A stretch of 64,000 nt of DNA from Lichenostomus cassidix (GCA_008360975.2 CM039210.1:4652293-4716292); one strand, 5' to 3'; positions 1 through 11,274 are shown, counted from the stretch's first letter. A program made the numbers and translations. The notes: generated by a model not told the origin, from the letters alone.

Positions 1-381
1 AATTCAAAGCAGAATTTATTGCTACTGCCATAGCCCAACAGCTGCAAGTGGCCAGAGCAGCTGTTAAGTGCTTTGAATGTGGAGAAGAGGGCCACATTAG
101 AAAACAATTTCCAAAGGGACAAAAAGGACAATAAAAACCCCAATAAACCTTGCCCTTGCTGCAAAAAGGGGTTCAATTGGGGAAACCAGTGCTGGTCCAA
201 GTTTGATAAAAACAGGAACCGTCTCCCAAAGCAGGGAAACTCAAAAGGGGACACGAGGTCCAGTGCCCCACAATCCAATGGGAGTCCACTAAGTCAGATG
301 CCAATACAAGCACAAATTTTGCAGGGGGCACCCCTGGGAGTGCTAGCTTGGACCTGGCCATCAGAACTACCAGAGTCCTAA
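1..381 (+). pseudogene. ERV-beta gag 3' end (nucleocapsid) remnant
   Basis: This is the end of a betaretrovirus-like Gag; nucleocapsid binds and packages viral RNA. Two zinc-knuckle remnants are visible. The first (69-110) keeps C, C and H but has Phe in place of the last Cys. The second (about 148-190) keeps three Cys but has Asn in place of His. They lie in different frames, so a frameshift separates them, and the first frame stops near 130. The next frame (dUTPase-protease) starts in a third phase before this one ends, as in betaretroviruses where pro is reached by frameshifting. The gene starts left of the window. Non-functional. Confidence 0.75.
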
Positions 382-1010
382 ATGATACCTCTGTTCATCT
401 GTTACCCACTGCTGTTTTCGGTCCACTACCCTTTCAAACTCACACTTTATTATTAGGTCACTCTTCAAGCACCAGAACAGGATTGTTTCTATTACCAGGA
501 ATCACTGATGCAGATTATAAAGGGGAAATCAAAATAATGGCTTGGACACCCAATCCTCCCTGTACAGTGGCACAAGGAAGCCAATTGGCACAATTAATAC
601 CACTGCCAGCAATTCCCTGCTCAGCACTTATCTTACAACAACGAAATGCAGGAAGATTTGGGAACACAGGTACCCCGCAAATATTTTGTTCAAAAATCAT
701 GGGGGTACAACAGCCATTACTCACTTGTCAAATAGGCTCTAAGTCTTTTACAGGACTGGTCGACACCAGAGCTGATGTATCTGTCATAGCACAAAAGGAA
801 TGGCACCCCGAGTGGGCTCTGGTATCCTCAAGGTACCAAGCAGGTACCTTGGCAGTCAGCAAAAGAGCTAAAAGTCATTGGTTCAGAGAGCAAGACTGCC
901 ACCTTGCGGCCATATGTATTCCCGATCCTGGGCACTCTGTGGGAACGAGATCTGATGATGCAATGGGCTTTGGTCATTTCAACACATTTTTAATAGGGGC
1001 CACTGATGAA
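348..1010 (+). pseudogene. ERV-beta pro: dUTPase-like domain plus aspartic protease
   Basis: The frame reads through a dUTPase-like domain (about 390-620) and then a retroviral aspartic protease (about 690-1000). Fusion of dUTPase to protease is a betaretroviral trait, and it is the main reason for the beta assignment. The catalytic triplet should read Asp-Thr-Gly but here is Asp-Thr-Arg (762-770), so the protease is dead. The frame runs without a stop into the reverse transcriptase until a TAA at 1317. In betaretroviruses pro and pol are separate frames, so the merged frame probably reflects small indels. Confidence 0.75.
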
Positions 1011-2140
1011 AAGCCACTCCTCAAACCGACTTGGCTCACAAAGAAACCTATTTGGGTCAGCCAGTGGCTCCTTTCAAAGGAGAGGCTTCACCAGGCCTGG
1101 ATTCTCATACAAGAACAACTAAATTTAGGCCACATAATCCCTTCCACCAGTCCATGGAATACACTTATTTTTGTTATCCCTAAGAAATCGGGAAAGTGGA
1201 GGCTTTTACAGGATCTCAGGGCAGTTATTGTGGTAATGTCACCTATGGGACCATTACAACTGGGAATACCTAACCCTACAATGATTCCAGAACACTGGGA
1301 ATTAGCAATAATTGATTAAAAAGACTGCTTTTTCACAATTCCTTTACATCCAGATGATGCACCTAAGTTTGCCTTGTCTCTACCATCTGTCAATCATGAG
1401 GCTCCCATGGAATGATACCAGTGGGTCGTGCTACCTCAAGGTATGAAAAACAGTCCTGCTATCTCTCAATTCGTCATTCATGCAGCAATACAACCAGTAT
1501 GGCAAAAATATCCATCTGTTTTGCTGTATCACTACATGGATGATATTTTAATTGCTTCTGACAGTTCTTTACTGTTGAAGAATTGTCTTGCTGCTTTAAA
1601 AATAACACTTGCCAGCAGAGGCTTCTGCGTAGCCACGGAAAAAATCCAACCAAAACCTCCTTGGAAATATTTGGGCTTTAAATTGCTAGAAACACCAGTC
1701 ACCCCACAGCCAGTAACTTTAAAAACTGACATACACACATTGAATGATTTGCAAAAGTTACTGGGCACTATTAATTGGATTCACCCTTTCCTGGGAATCA
1801 CCACAGAGGAATTATCCCCCTTGTTGCAATTGTTTAAAGGGGACCCAGATCTTTCCTCCCCTAGGCAGTTAATAAAGATTGCCCGAGAGGCTTTGGCACA
1901 TATAAGCTATAAAATCAATAAATCCTTTGCCACGTGTCAGAACCCAAATTTGCCTTTGTGGCTGTTCCTAATTCTGCAATCTTTTCAACCCTCTGCTCTC
2001 ATTGGTCAATGTGATGAACATCATCTCTGGCTATTAGAATGGATTTTTCTACCACACACCTTCACAAAAACAATAACCACTCGAGATGGTTATTCGATTG
2101 CTATCAGTGGGACAGCTTGAATGACAGACTCTGTCAGGAC
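1011..2140 (+). pseudogene. ERV-beta pol: reverse transcriptase, broken
   Basis: Reverse transcriptase copies viral RNA into DNA. The N-terminal fingers are readable up to a TAA at 1317-1319. The frame continues after the stop, with a second stop near 1414, then an open stretch from 1428. The polymerase motif is Tyr-Met-Asp-Asp at 1533-1544, the form typical of beta- and lentiviruses, so the catalytic aspartates survive. The thumb and connection follow to about 2120. Several stops show it is a fossil. It is upstream of RNase H in the normal order. Confidence 0.85.
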
Positions 2141-2603
2141 ATGATCAAGCAATTATACATCTTCCTATTACTGCTACAGAATTAGAAAACCTATTCAGGG
2201 ACTCACTGTCATTTCAAATTGCATTGGCTGATTATAATGGAGAATTTGCTCATTCAGTGCACCATCATATTCTGCTACAATCCTTCAAGGAACTCTCAAC
2301 CTTGGAGACTTCAGTCAAAGATGCCTATCCCTGATGCAAAAACTATATTCACTGATGGGTCAGGAAAAACACACAAAGCTGTGGAAAACCAACATGGGAC
2401 AATGGAAACATTTGATAACCTTTCAACCCAGATCCACCCAGCTGGTCGAGCTGGCAGCCATAGTAGAGGGATTTTGTCTCTTCTCAGAGCAACCTATTAA
2501 TATTGTTTGTGATTCTCTTTATGTTACAGGAATCGTCGAGAGAATTGATGACTCCTTCCTGAAGGAAGTCTCTAACAAAGATCTTTTTGTGTTATTAACC
2601 ATT
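2141..2603 (+). pseudogene. ERV-beta RNase H, first part
   Basis: RNase H degrades the RNA strand during reverse transcription. The Thr-Asp-Gly-Ser start motif is visible near 2350, and after a frame change the later part with a Cys-Asp-Ser-Leu-Tyr motif is near 2510. At 2603 the gene is cut by a solo LTR and resumes at 3511 in the same phase once one 5-bp TSD copy is discounted. Frameshifts and missing segments make it inactive. Confidence 0.75.
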
Positions 2604-3505
2604 TGTTGGAGGTTGGGGGCATTGGAATTTTTTCTCCATCCCTGTTACTAAGCAACAAATATCTGGGTGATTAGACCCATCAATTCTTTTGTAAGAGACA
2701 AAAGGCTGTGCTAGGTGGGGCAAGGGGAAGCGGCAGCCGGCCATTGGGACTGGCACTCCTCTGTAGGACACCGGGAGGAAAGAGACTGCTCTTTGCTTCT
2801 GGCTGCAACCTGGGAGATCCAACTGTGCTCTGCCTTCTCCTTCTGGCTGGGTGAGCTTTTGGCTGGGGAAAAGTGTGAGATCCAACCCTTTCCCTGCTGG
2901 GAACTCGCACCTTTCCCGGCTGCGCTTTGCTGCAGCTGCGGGGGAGTCCAGCTGTCCCTGCCGCCAGCCCCACTTTCGCCGCACGAGACCGTGGCGTCTA
3001 CCATGACTGCACAGTCCCTGTCACCTCGCGGGCTAGCCCGGGAGAGAGAGCCAGCCTCTGCCTCTACCGCCCCGCTTTGCCGCCCCGAGCTGCCTGCCTG
3101 CTTCTCAGCCTTTTCCGCCATTACCAGATGCATGAGGCTGACCTGACCCTGCGCCACAGCGCCACCTGCAGCTGCTCGGCAGTCATTGCACCTGCCCTGC
3201 CCGGCCGGGAGCTCAACAGCGCCCCTGCTGCTTGCAACCGTGATTACACCACACGGGAAAGTGCTTGGCAGCTCAAAAAGTCATCTGCTACTGGTTTCTG
3301 GTTTTGTTGGGTGTTGTTATTCTTGTTATTGCTTGTTTACTCTGCTATAGATACTAGTAAAGAGCTGTTATTCCTTTTCCCATACCTTTGCCTGAAAGCC
3401 CTTGATTTCAAAATTAAAATAATTCGGAGGGAAGGGAGATCACATTCTCTGTCCTAAAGGAGGGTTCCGTCTCTCTTAGCAGGCACCTGTCTTTCAAACA
3501 AGACA
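2604..3505 (+). mobile_element. Solo LTR-1a (902 bp) inserted in RNase H
   Basis: It starts TGTTGG and ends AAGACA. A 5-bp TSD (CCATT) lies at 2599-2603 and 3506-3510. The middle is GC-rich; the last 170 bp are AT-rich with a polyadenylation-like AGTAAAG at about 3357, which sets the + orientation. Close relatives are at 5115-7365 and 40728-41630, with fragments at 14046-14669 and 29958-30228. Five-base TSDs fit ERVL/ERV3-type integrases. The long GC-rich open frames inside it are not supported as genes. Confidence 0.92.
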
Positions 3506-3510
3506 CCATT

Positions 3511-3804
3511 TTGCACAACCTTTTACTTCACAGGTCTCATGAGTATTACATTCTGCACCTTAGGTCCCACACCACTCTGCCTGGACCTATAGTAGAAGGT
3601 GATGCAAAAGCAGATGCCTTTGCTATGACAGCTACTGTACCACAGAAATTAGAACAGGCAAATCTTTCTCATGATTTCTATCACCAGAATGCCTGAGCAC
3701 TAGGCAAACATATTAACTTTGCCACAAGCACTAGGTACAAACCCACGAGGGTTGAAACCTAATGACATTTAGCAAACAGATGTAACACACATATTGAGCT
3801 TTAG
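3511..3804 (+). pseudogene. ERV-beta RNase H end and integrase N-terminus
   Basis: It resumes exactly after the LTR-1a TSD. The first 130 bp encode the RNase H tail (His-x-Arg-Ser-His, then Glu-Gly-Asp-x-Lys-Ala-Asp). The integrase zinc-binding start follows (Ser-His-x-Phe-x-His near 3665-3690). There are two in-frame stops: one after the His-Gln-Asn-Ala motif near 3695 and a TAG near 3772 where Trp is expected. The first catalytic Asp of integrase is preserved just after that second stop. The next insertion begins at 3805. Confidence 0.75.
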
Positions 3805-4234
3805 TGTGGGAATTGACAGCAGGCCTGTCTTAAGCTCACAGACACCGACCGTGTTACAAGCAACATCGTACCCATGAGAACCCTTGCATGGGCAGAAGCA
3901 AGAAGCAAAACCAAGATGTGGACAACCTTGTACCCATGAGAACCTTAGCATGGACAGAAGCAAGAAACAAAACAAAGTGTAGTCAATAACTTGTCAACAA
4001 GACAGAAAAACACAGAGGAATTCACACCTGCAGTAGGGCGGCTGTTTTTCACATAAGTTGTGTACTAAGAATAACTGACCAATAGTATTATGTAGAAAAC
4101 AAGTTAGAAGCCAATGGCCATGTGGCACGAATGTTAGAAAATAGTATAAAAGAGACTTTGTAGCAATAAATGACCCTTCTACCTTCTTCCTGGCCTGGAG
4201 CTCTTTTCGATGTGCCCATCTCAAAACAGCAACA
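3805..4234 (+). mobile_element. Solo LTR (430 bp) inserted in integrase, 6-bp TSD
   Basis: It starts TGTGGG and ends GCAACA, with TSD CTTTAG at 3799-3804 and 4235-4240. It has a TATA-like TATAAAAGAG near 4143 and AATAAA near 4166, so + orientation. Inside, about 3850-3970, is a roughly 60-bp imperfect tandem duplication (ACCCATGAGAACC... GCAAGAA). Six-base TSDs fit a class II (ERVK-like) integrase. No second copy lies in this window. Confidence 0.9.
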
Positions 4235-4838
4235 CTTTAGGACTTTTAAATATGTCCATGTTTCCATTGATACCTTTTCAGGTTTTATAGTAGCAACAGC
4301 TCACAAAGGAGAGAAATCTAGAGATGCCACCAGACACTGGCTATGTGCTTTTACCACAATGGGGGTCCCTCAACAGATAAAAACAGATAAGGAACCCCCA
4401 TATACATCTCATAAAACACAAGATTTTTTCCACACTTGGGGTATTAAGCACATCAGAGGTATACCACATTCTCCAACAGGGCAAGCCACAGTGGAGATGG
4501 CACATTATCCATTAAAAAACATGCTGCAAAAACAAAAAAGGGGGAACCCGGTTGGAATGCTCCCTCAAGAGCAGCTTGACAAGGCAACCTATGTTTTAAA
4601 TTTTCTGAATCTCTCCACTAGAGATGATTTGACAGCACATCACGGATGCCTAGGTCAGACCACTGCTGGAGAAGGAGTTCACCCAGAAGTTACATACAAA
4701 GATGTACACAGCGGTCAGTGGAAAGGTCCAGTTCCACTGTTAGCTTGGGGGAGAGGCTATGGTTTCGTTTCCTTGTCCACAGGTCTGTATTGGTTCCCAG
4801 AGAGATATATCAAACCAAGTCAAAGACAACAACAATGA
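4235..4838 (+). pseudogene. ERV-beta integrase core and C-terminus
   Basis: The integrase catalytic core follows the inserted LTR. The second catalytic Asp is in a Lys-Thr-Asp motif (about 4385) and the Glu in Gly-Gln-Ala-Thr-Val-Glu (about 4490). The residues after the second Asp are altered from the usual Asn-Gly-Pro. The C-terminal DNA-binding domain (Gly-Gln-Trp-x-Gly-Pro-Val-Pro) runs to a TGA at 4836-4838. This piece is open, but upstream stops and the insertion make pol a pseudogene. The env ATG at 4835 overlaps the stop. Confidence 0.8.
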
Positions 4839-5109
4839 ATTCTGCCCACGAGATATATAAAACCCAGCCAAGGATGACAAAAAAGAATTTTGTCCTTTTT
4901 CTACTGCTATACTGCCATCAAGCGGTGGAAGGAAGAATCTACTGGCCACACATTCTCGAGCCATCTCTGTTCCAACCTCTGACCTGGTGGGATCCAGAGC
5001 CCCCCCTTAGGAAAAATGGAAAGGAATAAGTAGGACAAACTTGGCTTCCTCCCCTAGATCAGGATGCTGTAGATATGTATATAAGCAATGCTACTTATGT
5101 TACTGATTT
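4835..5109 (+). pseudogene. ERV-beta env 5' end (signal peptide region)
   Basis: The env start overlaps the pol stop (ATG 4835, TGA 4836), a normal retroviral arrangement. A hydrophobic run near 4890-4925 is a plausible signal peptide. The frame stops at 5027-5029, then homologous-looking surface-protein sequence continues to 5109, where LTR-1b interrupts. It resumes at 7366. Confidence 0.65.
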
Positions 5110-5114
5110 ACTGC

Positions 5115-7365
5115 TGTTGAAGGTTGGGGGGGAATTTTCTCCATTTCTGTTACTAGGAAACCACAATGACCAGGTACTCAAGGACCATTTACTCTTTTGT
5201 AAGAGACAAAGGATGTGGCTGGGTGTGGTGAGGCAAGGAGGCATCTGGCCATTAGGACTTCACTTGCTCGCCAGGCTTGGGAAGGGGAACAGTGGAAAAC
5301 TGCTGTCTCCCTTTCGTGGTGACTGCGGAGAGAGAGCCTGGCTCTGTGCTGCTTTCTCTTTCCTTGCTGGGGCAAGCTTTCGTTTGGGGAAAAGGGTGCT
5401 GGATTCCAACCTACTCTTCCCCTCCTGGAGTGCGCATCCTCCAGGCTGCACTTGCAGCTGTTGCAGAGAGGGCCCAGCTGCTGCTGCCCTGTGCCCCGCT
5501 TGCCGGAATGCACTGCCACAGCTGCAGAGATTCTGCTACCTTTTGCTGGCTAGCCCGGGTGGGCCAGTCTTGACACTCCAGCTCCCTGCTTTGAGCTCCC
5601 TGCTGTGCCCTGTCCTGATGCATGCCACCCTGTTGCCCAGCCCATCCGCCATTACCCACATGAGACCGACCTGACCTCGTCCCACAGTGCCACCTGCAGC
5701 TATGCAGGAGTCATGGCACCTGCCCTGCCCGGCTAGGAGCCCGACAACGCCCCTGCTGGCTGTGACCATAACTACACCAAATGGGAAAGCGCTTGGCAGC
5801 CCAGGGACATCTGCCACCGTATTTTCTGGTTTTTGTTTGTTATTGCTACTGTTGTTGCTGCTTTACCTCGTTATAGATACTAGTAAAGAACTGCTATTCC
5901 CTTTCCCATATTTTTGCCTGAAAGCCCTTGATTCCAAAGTTATAATAATTCTGAGGGAAGGGAGGTCACATTCTCTATTCTAAGGGAGGTTTCCACCTTC
6001 CTTAGCAGACACCTGTCTTTCAAACTGTCCGGGTTTGACCTTAACTAAATGCTGACACTCTCAATTTCATGAGTTAAGTGAGATAGGACATTGGTAGGAG
6101 GATGCACAGAAGAAAAGGGCAGACAGGCTTTAAATTTAAAGCTGAAAAGTGATTTAATTACTTAACAGAGTTGGAGGATAAATGCAAGGCAAAAATAAAC
6201 TTTTCATACACTTTTTGTTCACTCATCTCTCTCTTTCTTACGAACCTATTTTTTATTCACCTCTTTTCCTCCTTCCAACCAACAGTTCGGGTAGGGGGGC
6301 AGGGTGTGGGGTATTTTCTCAGTTTACAGAGCAGGTTTATAAATCTATTTATCACCACAATTCTTTTACTACAAATACTTTTGATTCGTACTTATCTTTC
6401 TCTCTCTTTAGGCAGTTTCTCTGCTCTCACCTCCTCCCTCTTAAGAAACAGTCTCTCCGCTCACCCCCCCTTCTTTCGTTCTAAACTAATAACATGGGCA
6501 GGGGGCAGGGTGAGGGGTTTGGTTTTTGGTCAGTTCATCAGGGAGAGGGGTTTTCTACTTAGCCATGGGGTCCCTCCCATGAGAGACAGTCCTTTGGGAA
6601 CTTCTTTGGCATGGGTCCAATCTCACAAGCAACATCCTACCCGAATTCTGCTGCAACATGAGTCTCTTTGTCTATAAGGTGCAGACTCTCCTGAGCCGAG
6701 GCCAGGCTGCTTCCATCCCAGGAGCAAGGCCTTTCTCTCTCTTGCAAGGCCTTTGCAGTTTTAACTCTTTAGATGTGACTCCCACTGGTTCACAGTTTTC
6801 TTTAGGCATCTACCTGCTCCTCTGGCGTGGGCTGTGGGTGGATCTCTGCACCCCTGTGGACTCCATGGGCTGCAGGGGGACCACCTGCTCCCCCCATGGC
6901 CTTCACCATGGCTAGCAGAGGGTTTTCAGCTCCGGCACCTGGAGCACCTCCTCCCCCACCTTCTTCACTGACCTTGGCGTCTCCATGCTGTTCTTCCTTC
7001 ACATATTTTTACTTCTACCTCTTCTTCCTCTAACTACAAAGAAGTGCGTGCCTACCTTATTTTGATTTTTTCTTAAATATGTTTTCACAGAGGCGTAACT
7101 AGCACCTCTAATTGGCCCAAACTTGGCCGGCAGCATGTCCATCACTCTCAGAGCCATCAGAGATTGGCTCTGCTGGACTTGATGTAAAAACTTCCAGAAC
7201 TTTCACTCAGGACACACAGGAGACAAATTTGTGCCACTCCCCACCCCTCAGACACTTCCCCAGGCCTATAACAACAGCTTCTCAGGGGTCTAAATTTTTC
7301 TTAGATGTTAAAAAATACTTTACTGATGTTTTGGGCCAATCAAAACTACCACACAAACCAAGACA
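5115..7365 (+). mobile_element. Solo LTR-1b (about 918 bp), split by LTR-2a
   Basis: The left piece is 5115-6025 (TGTTGAAGG start) and the last seven bases are 7359-7365 (ending AAGACA). TSD ACTGC lies at 5110-5114 and 7366-7370. The two pieces are parted by the solo LTR-2a. Orientation is +, as in LTR-1a, with the same polyadenylation-like AGTAAAG near 5883. It interrupts the surface part of ERV-beta env. Confidence 0.9.
6026..7353 (-). mobile_element. Solo LTR-2a (1328 bp) nested in LTR-1b
   Basis: On the plus strand it starts TGTCCGGG and ends CTACCACA. TSD CAAAC is at 6021-6025 and 7354-7358. It is the reverse complement of the element at 35765-50860, which sets its orientation. Internal ORFs are translations of GC- or AG-rich LTR sequence and are not supported as genes. 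The 5-bp TSD suggests an ERVL/ERV3-type integrase. Confidence 0.88.
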
Positions 7366-8059
7366 ACTGCCTATTATGCCTAATGTGGAATCAAATAAGT
7401 ACCTTCTTACCCTTACCCTGTGCTAACTTTTCTATGCATTTAATATATGTACACTCGGAAACTGCAAAAAAGTTGACTGCTATTACATTACCAGCCATTC
7501 TGTCTATCTCTAACAAATTTGTGGATGCTACCCCACCTCCTTTTCCCAAATGTCATTTTGCACCCATTTCCAGTATATGACGTTTGGAATGAACATCATG
7601 CAAAGGACAATGGCCACCATGCATACGACAATGGCCACAACAACAATTCTTACAGCAGGGAAAAACAATTACAGCAGGGGTCCACATGGTATCTTTAGAG
7701 AAAGTGGGACTAATACAACCATTCTCCCTATTCAAAAGGCAAACTGCAGCATTGTTTGGCATGATGGAGGAATGGCTGGGCCATTAATTCAATATTATTT
7801 AGACAACAATCAATCATGTGTTCATAAACATTTATGGAAAATGTTGTTACCTGCTTTTGGTAATAAGATATACCAGGTAAAAATGGATAAGAATGTCACA
7901 ATTGCCAATCTAACACTGCTATGGGGTGAATTACTAATGACTTATACTTCACACCCATATGTTTTTGCTTTAGCTAACAACTTTTCGAAAGATTATAAAA
8001 ATGGTTTGTATTTTTTATCTGCTAACCCTTTTGTTTTTAAATCATGTGTAACCTATGAT
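7366..8059 (+). pseudogene. ERV-beta env surface-protein remnant
   Basis: This is the surface subunit of a betaretrovirus-like envelope. The best open stretch is 7550-8062, with several potential N-glycosylation sites (Asn-x-Ser/Thr) and a few cysteines; the preceding 180 bp are in other frames. I recognise it by position between the env start and the transmembrane part at 11275, and by continuity across the two insertions. At 8059 it is cut by ERV-W. Frameshifts make it non-functional. Confidence 0.65.
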
Positions 8060-8414
8060 TAACATCGCGACGAGAGGGAACTCACGGCAGTCTCAATATG
8101 AGATATAGAGTAAGCTCCATTTTATTTCACCAAACGAGAAACTTATATACTGTTACAGAAGTTACTAATTATAGCTACACACACACCTGCAGTCTGTTCT
8201 CACACATTCAGGGATCCTCCCGGTAACTCCCTTTTTCTTTCTCATAACACTTCTGACTCCCTATTCTTTCCCATGACATTCTTCCCACAGAACATTCTCA
8301 GGTAAACAAGCCACTGTAGCTTGTTAGGATTTTACTGAGGCCTGAGAATGCTGAGGCCCTGCTTAGATGTACTCAGTTAACATAAGTTTTGCTGGAAAAC
8401 TGCGTTTTCCAACA
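8060..8414 (-). repeat. ERV-W 3' LTR
   Basis: Sense (minus) sequence starts TGTTGGAAAA and ends GCGATGTTA, so the 3' terminus is TA rather than the usual CA. The other copy is 10920-11274. Confidence 0.88.
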
Positions 8415-8429
8415 GTTCCCCCGTTTCGC
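8415..8429 (-). promoter_or_regulatory. ERV-W polypurine tract
   Basis: On the minus strand a purine run (AAACGGGGGAAC) directly precedes the TG of the 3' LTR. It would prime plus-strand DNA synthesis. Confidence 0.75.
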
Positions 8430-9650
8430 TTGTGAGAACAGACGTTGTCTGTTATCAGATTAATTTGCTTTGCTATAAGTAATTCTTATTATTAGAATTG
8501 TTATAAGTTTACCTAAGGAAATTTCACTAGTTATTTAGATATGTTGCCATGGTCTAGGAACTGTCGTTGCTGAAAACATTCACTTCACAGGTAAAGCTTG
8601 GAGAACCTTTTCCGGACAAGGACTCCAAGTTTACTTGGAAGAAGGTTTAGCTTTTATGAACTCAATTTGGCAAATGAAAATTATTTGATCACATTTTGGT
8701 GCAGAACACTTGGGACTCATGGCATGTTTCCCAGCTAGTTAGAACCAAAGCTTGGCCAGAGCTTAGGTGCTAAGTAGAAGGGTTTTCTTAGAACATCTTA
8801 TAAACAAGCTTTGATTAATATCAATAAGGAGAGTGTCTTAACATGTTACTATTTTTGTAGATAGCTATATGAGGTGAGATGAAATATTTGAAAACAGTAG
8901 ATATTATTATTTGACTTTAACTAAGGAAGATGAAACTGCAAAGCTTTTGTGAATAATAATATAAACTAACAAATTTAAAGCTTAAAATTAATATCACTGA
9001 AAATGAATAAGGCTTAATCTTAATAAATCTGCTTTTAAACTAACAAATAGGACTTAACTATAATGGAATTTAAAATTGATATCACTTTAACAACTTAACT
9101 CTAACAAAATTTAAAACTTAACAGAATTTAAAATTAACACCACTTAATATTACTTAACAGAATTTTAACTTTAACAGAATTTACAACTTAATAGAATTTA
9201 AATTCACTATTACTTAACTTTAACAGAATCTATGCTTAACCAAAAGTACTTAACAGGTAGTTTAGACTATTCAGTATAACTTCACTCACAGGTTTTCATT
9301 CACACATTAAAACTCTCAAGAAATCAAAATCACACTCTCATCAGTCACAGGCTTCATCTACACATTAAAGCACTCAACACACTCTCAGTAGGCCTACAAT
9401 ATTCACACATACACACAAACTCTATTTTAAGTAATGCTTTAGCAAAATTCAACTTTCGTTTAAGGCTTTAGTATTCAAGGTGTTATTTTTTATCAGGATA
9501 ATATCTTGTTACAATGCTTCTTTATTAGTAAAACACTGGAAATAGGTTTTGGTCTCCGTGTCAGTGCAGCCAGGCTGAAGGAAGAGCCGATCTGCTCCAT
9601 CTGCTTGAACATTTTCAGGGAGTTTCAGTTGCTGAAGCTGTCAATCATTT
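8430..9650. other. AT-rich interior of ERV-W without a gene
   Basis: No frame over 60 codons and no recognisable retroviral domain. From about 8990 to 9250 it contains a loose tandem repeat built on TTTAAA and ACTTAACAGAATTT units spaced about 25-35 bp. It sits where pol would be in a full provirus. Confidence 0.6.
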
Positions 9651-9652
9651 CT

Positions 9653-10720
9653 TCATCCTTGGGGAGGAGTAGAGTTTAGGGTCTCACCATAGGCATCAGC
9701 GTTGGGGCAGTGAAGGAGGCGTGGATGGTTCGTGGCTCCGCCCACCGGGGCACCCTCCGGGACCTCCGCTCTCGCCGTCATTTGACCGGAAACCACAGCT
9801 GGAGCAACTTCCGCCACAGGTCTCTCTTGGTGGCATTCAGGCGGCGTGCGATGAAGGGTAGGGGCCACCGCTGCCGTGCGGTCACTGGTCACTTTCTGTT
9901 TGTTCTTTTTGTTTCTACAAGCTTTTGTGCTGTGAGTATCTCTGTTGCAGCGGGAACACCAAACTTTTTCGTTACAGTTCTTTCGTATGTGTTTTTTACT
10001 TCCAGATCGATAACATCGGGATGATTTCTGGTTACTTTGTTGCTTTACCCGTGATATTTGAGCTCTCTCCAACATCGTATTCAGTTGTTCCGGTAAAAAT
10101 TCAACAGTGACTCTCTCAAACAAAGCAGCTAAGATGTTTTTCGTTGTAAAGTTGCTAAGCTCTGTGATATATTGAGGCAAGAATAGCTTTTTCATCCAAT
10201 CGAGTAACTTTGTATTCTCGGCTGCCGGCACGGAGCGCCCTCTCTCCCCCCCCCCCTCCCTGGCGGGGGGGTTTCCCCGGCTGCGCGGCTGCCGAAGTTT
10301 TACGCATATTAAAAGCAGCACGATAATTCATAGATTTTTCTCTGGTCCATGCGGCTGTTATCTCTCGTGCTGCCAGCCACGAAGGTCTTGCTTCGTGGCA
10401 TGTATTTGTAAGCAGGCTACGACTTTAGTCCATGGTTTACCAAGCTTTCTTGCAATTTTATCACAGTCCAAAAGTAAAGTATCTCCATAATTCAACCACT
10501 CTCCCACACTGAATACTGTAATAGGATTTGTAAAAAATCCATAGGCTTGTCCCACTGCCATCAGGCCAGCCAAATGTGACAGGCTGCCTTTGCTAAGTCC
10601 GTGCTTTTCTAAAAAGCATAACAATAAAAATTGGGCTACCTCTGTTTCCATTATGGTCCAGCTGGTTTTCAGGGTCCTGGTCGCCGCCGTCCACATTCTG
10701 CTGGAGCTCGCAGTCGCCAC
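9653..10720 (-). pseudogene. ERV-W gag remnant (matrix joined to nucleocapsid)
   Basis: Two frames on the minus strand: 10720-10358 (120 aa) and 10321-9653 (222 aa). The first looks like a matrix domain, a helical region with Trp-Leu-Asn and Lys-Pro-Trp-Thr-Lys motifs. The second ends in a nucleocapsid with two zinc knuckles: one has Ser in place of the second Cys; the other is a complete C-x2-C-x4-H-x4-C (about 9910-9950). There is no capsid between them (no major homology region), so most of capsid has been deleted. A matrix-nucleocapsid Gag may have kept RNA-packaging signals. Confidence 0.65.
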
Positions 10721-10899
10721 AGTATGTGCAGTTCACCGAAGTGTAGCCCCCACGGTAGGCAGGTCCTATTCGGCCTGTGCCGCTGGATCTCCCCCGATTC
10801 GGGCGAAGATCTTGACACACCGTCGCTGCACAGCTTCGGCGCCTCTCCGTTCCCGCCGCTCTCAGAAGCAAGGTCGTAAAACTCTGCTGTCGGTGTCCG

Positions 10900-10917
10900 T
10901 AGTCGTCGGGGTCACCA
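10900..10917 (-). promoter_or_regulatory. ERV-W primer-binding site, tRNA-Trp
   Basis: On the minus strand, two bases after the 5' LTR, it begins TGGTGACCCCGACG, identical over 14 bases to the tRNA-Trp site used by avian leukosis viruses (established knowledge). The last four bases differ. Confidence 0.85.
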
Positions 10918-10919
10918 TT

Positions 10920-11274
10920 TAACATCGCAACGAGAGGGAACTCACGGCAGTCTCAATATGAGATATAGAGTAAGCTCCATTTTATTTCACCAAACGAGAA
11001 ACTTATATACTGTTACAGAAGTTACTAATTATAGCTACACACACACCTGCAGTCTGTTCTCACACATTCAGGGATCCTCCTGGTAACTCCCTTTTTCTTT
11101 CTCATAACACTTCTGACTCCCTATTCTTTCCCATGACATTCTTCTCACAGAACATTCTCAGGTAAAGAAGTCACTGTAGCTTGTTAGGATTTTACTGAGG
11201 CCTGAGTATGCTGAGGCCCTGCTTAGATGTATTTAGTTAGCATAAGTTTTGCTGGAAAACTGCGTTTTCCAACA
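10920..11274 (-). repeat. ERV-W 5' LTR
   Basis: Direct copy of 8060-8414 with about nine substitutions by eye. It lies next to the tRNA-Trp primer-binding site, which makes it the 5' LTR. Confidence 0.88.

Larger units (their letters stand above)
8060..11274 (-). mobile_element. ERV-W: short non-autonomous provirus, tRNA-Trp primed
   Basis: This is a complete insertion: two 355-bp LTRs (8060-8414, 10920-11274) and a 2505-bp interior, flanked by 6-bp TSD TATGAT (8054-8059, 11275-11280). Read on the minus strand it has a primer-binding site, a gag remnant, about 1.2 kb of AT-rich non-coding DNA, a polypurine tract and the 3' LTR. No pro, pol or env is present, so it must have moved with another virus's enzymes. 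The LTRs differ at about 9 of 355 sites by eye, so it is older than ERV-A. Confidence 0.9.

Noticed and set aside
2715..3457. Long overlapping open frames on both strands inside LTR-1 (also at 5075-5817 and 40804-41511)
   Set aside because: They lie within GC-rich LTR sequence, are not conserved in frame between copies, and show no domain.
4170..4838. A 222-codon integrase frame with its own start
   Set aside because: The first 65 bp are the inserted LTR; the apparent N-terminus is an artefact of the insertion.
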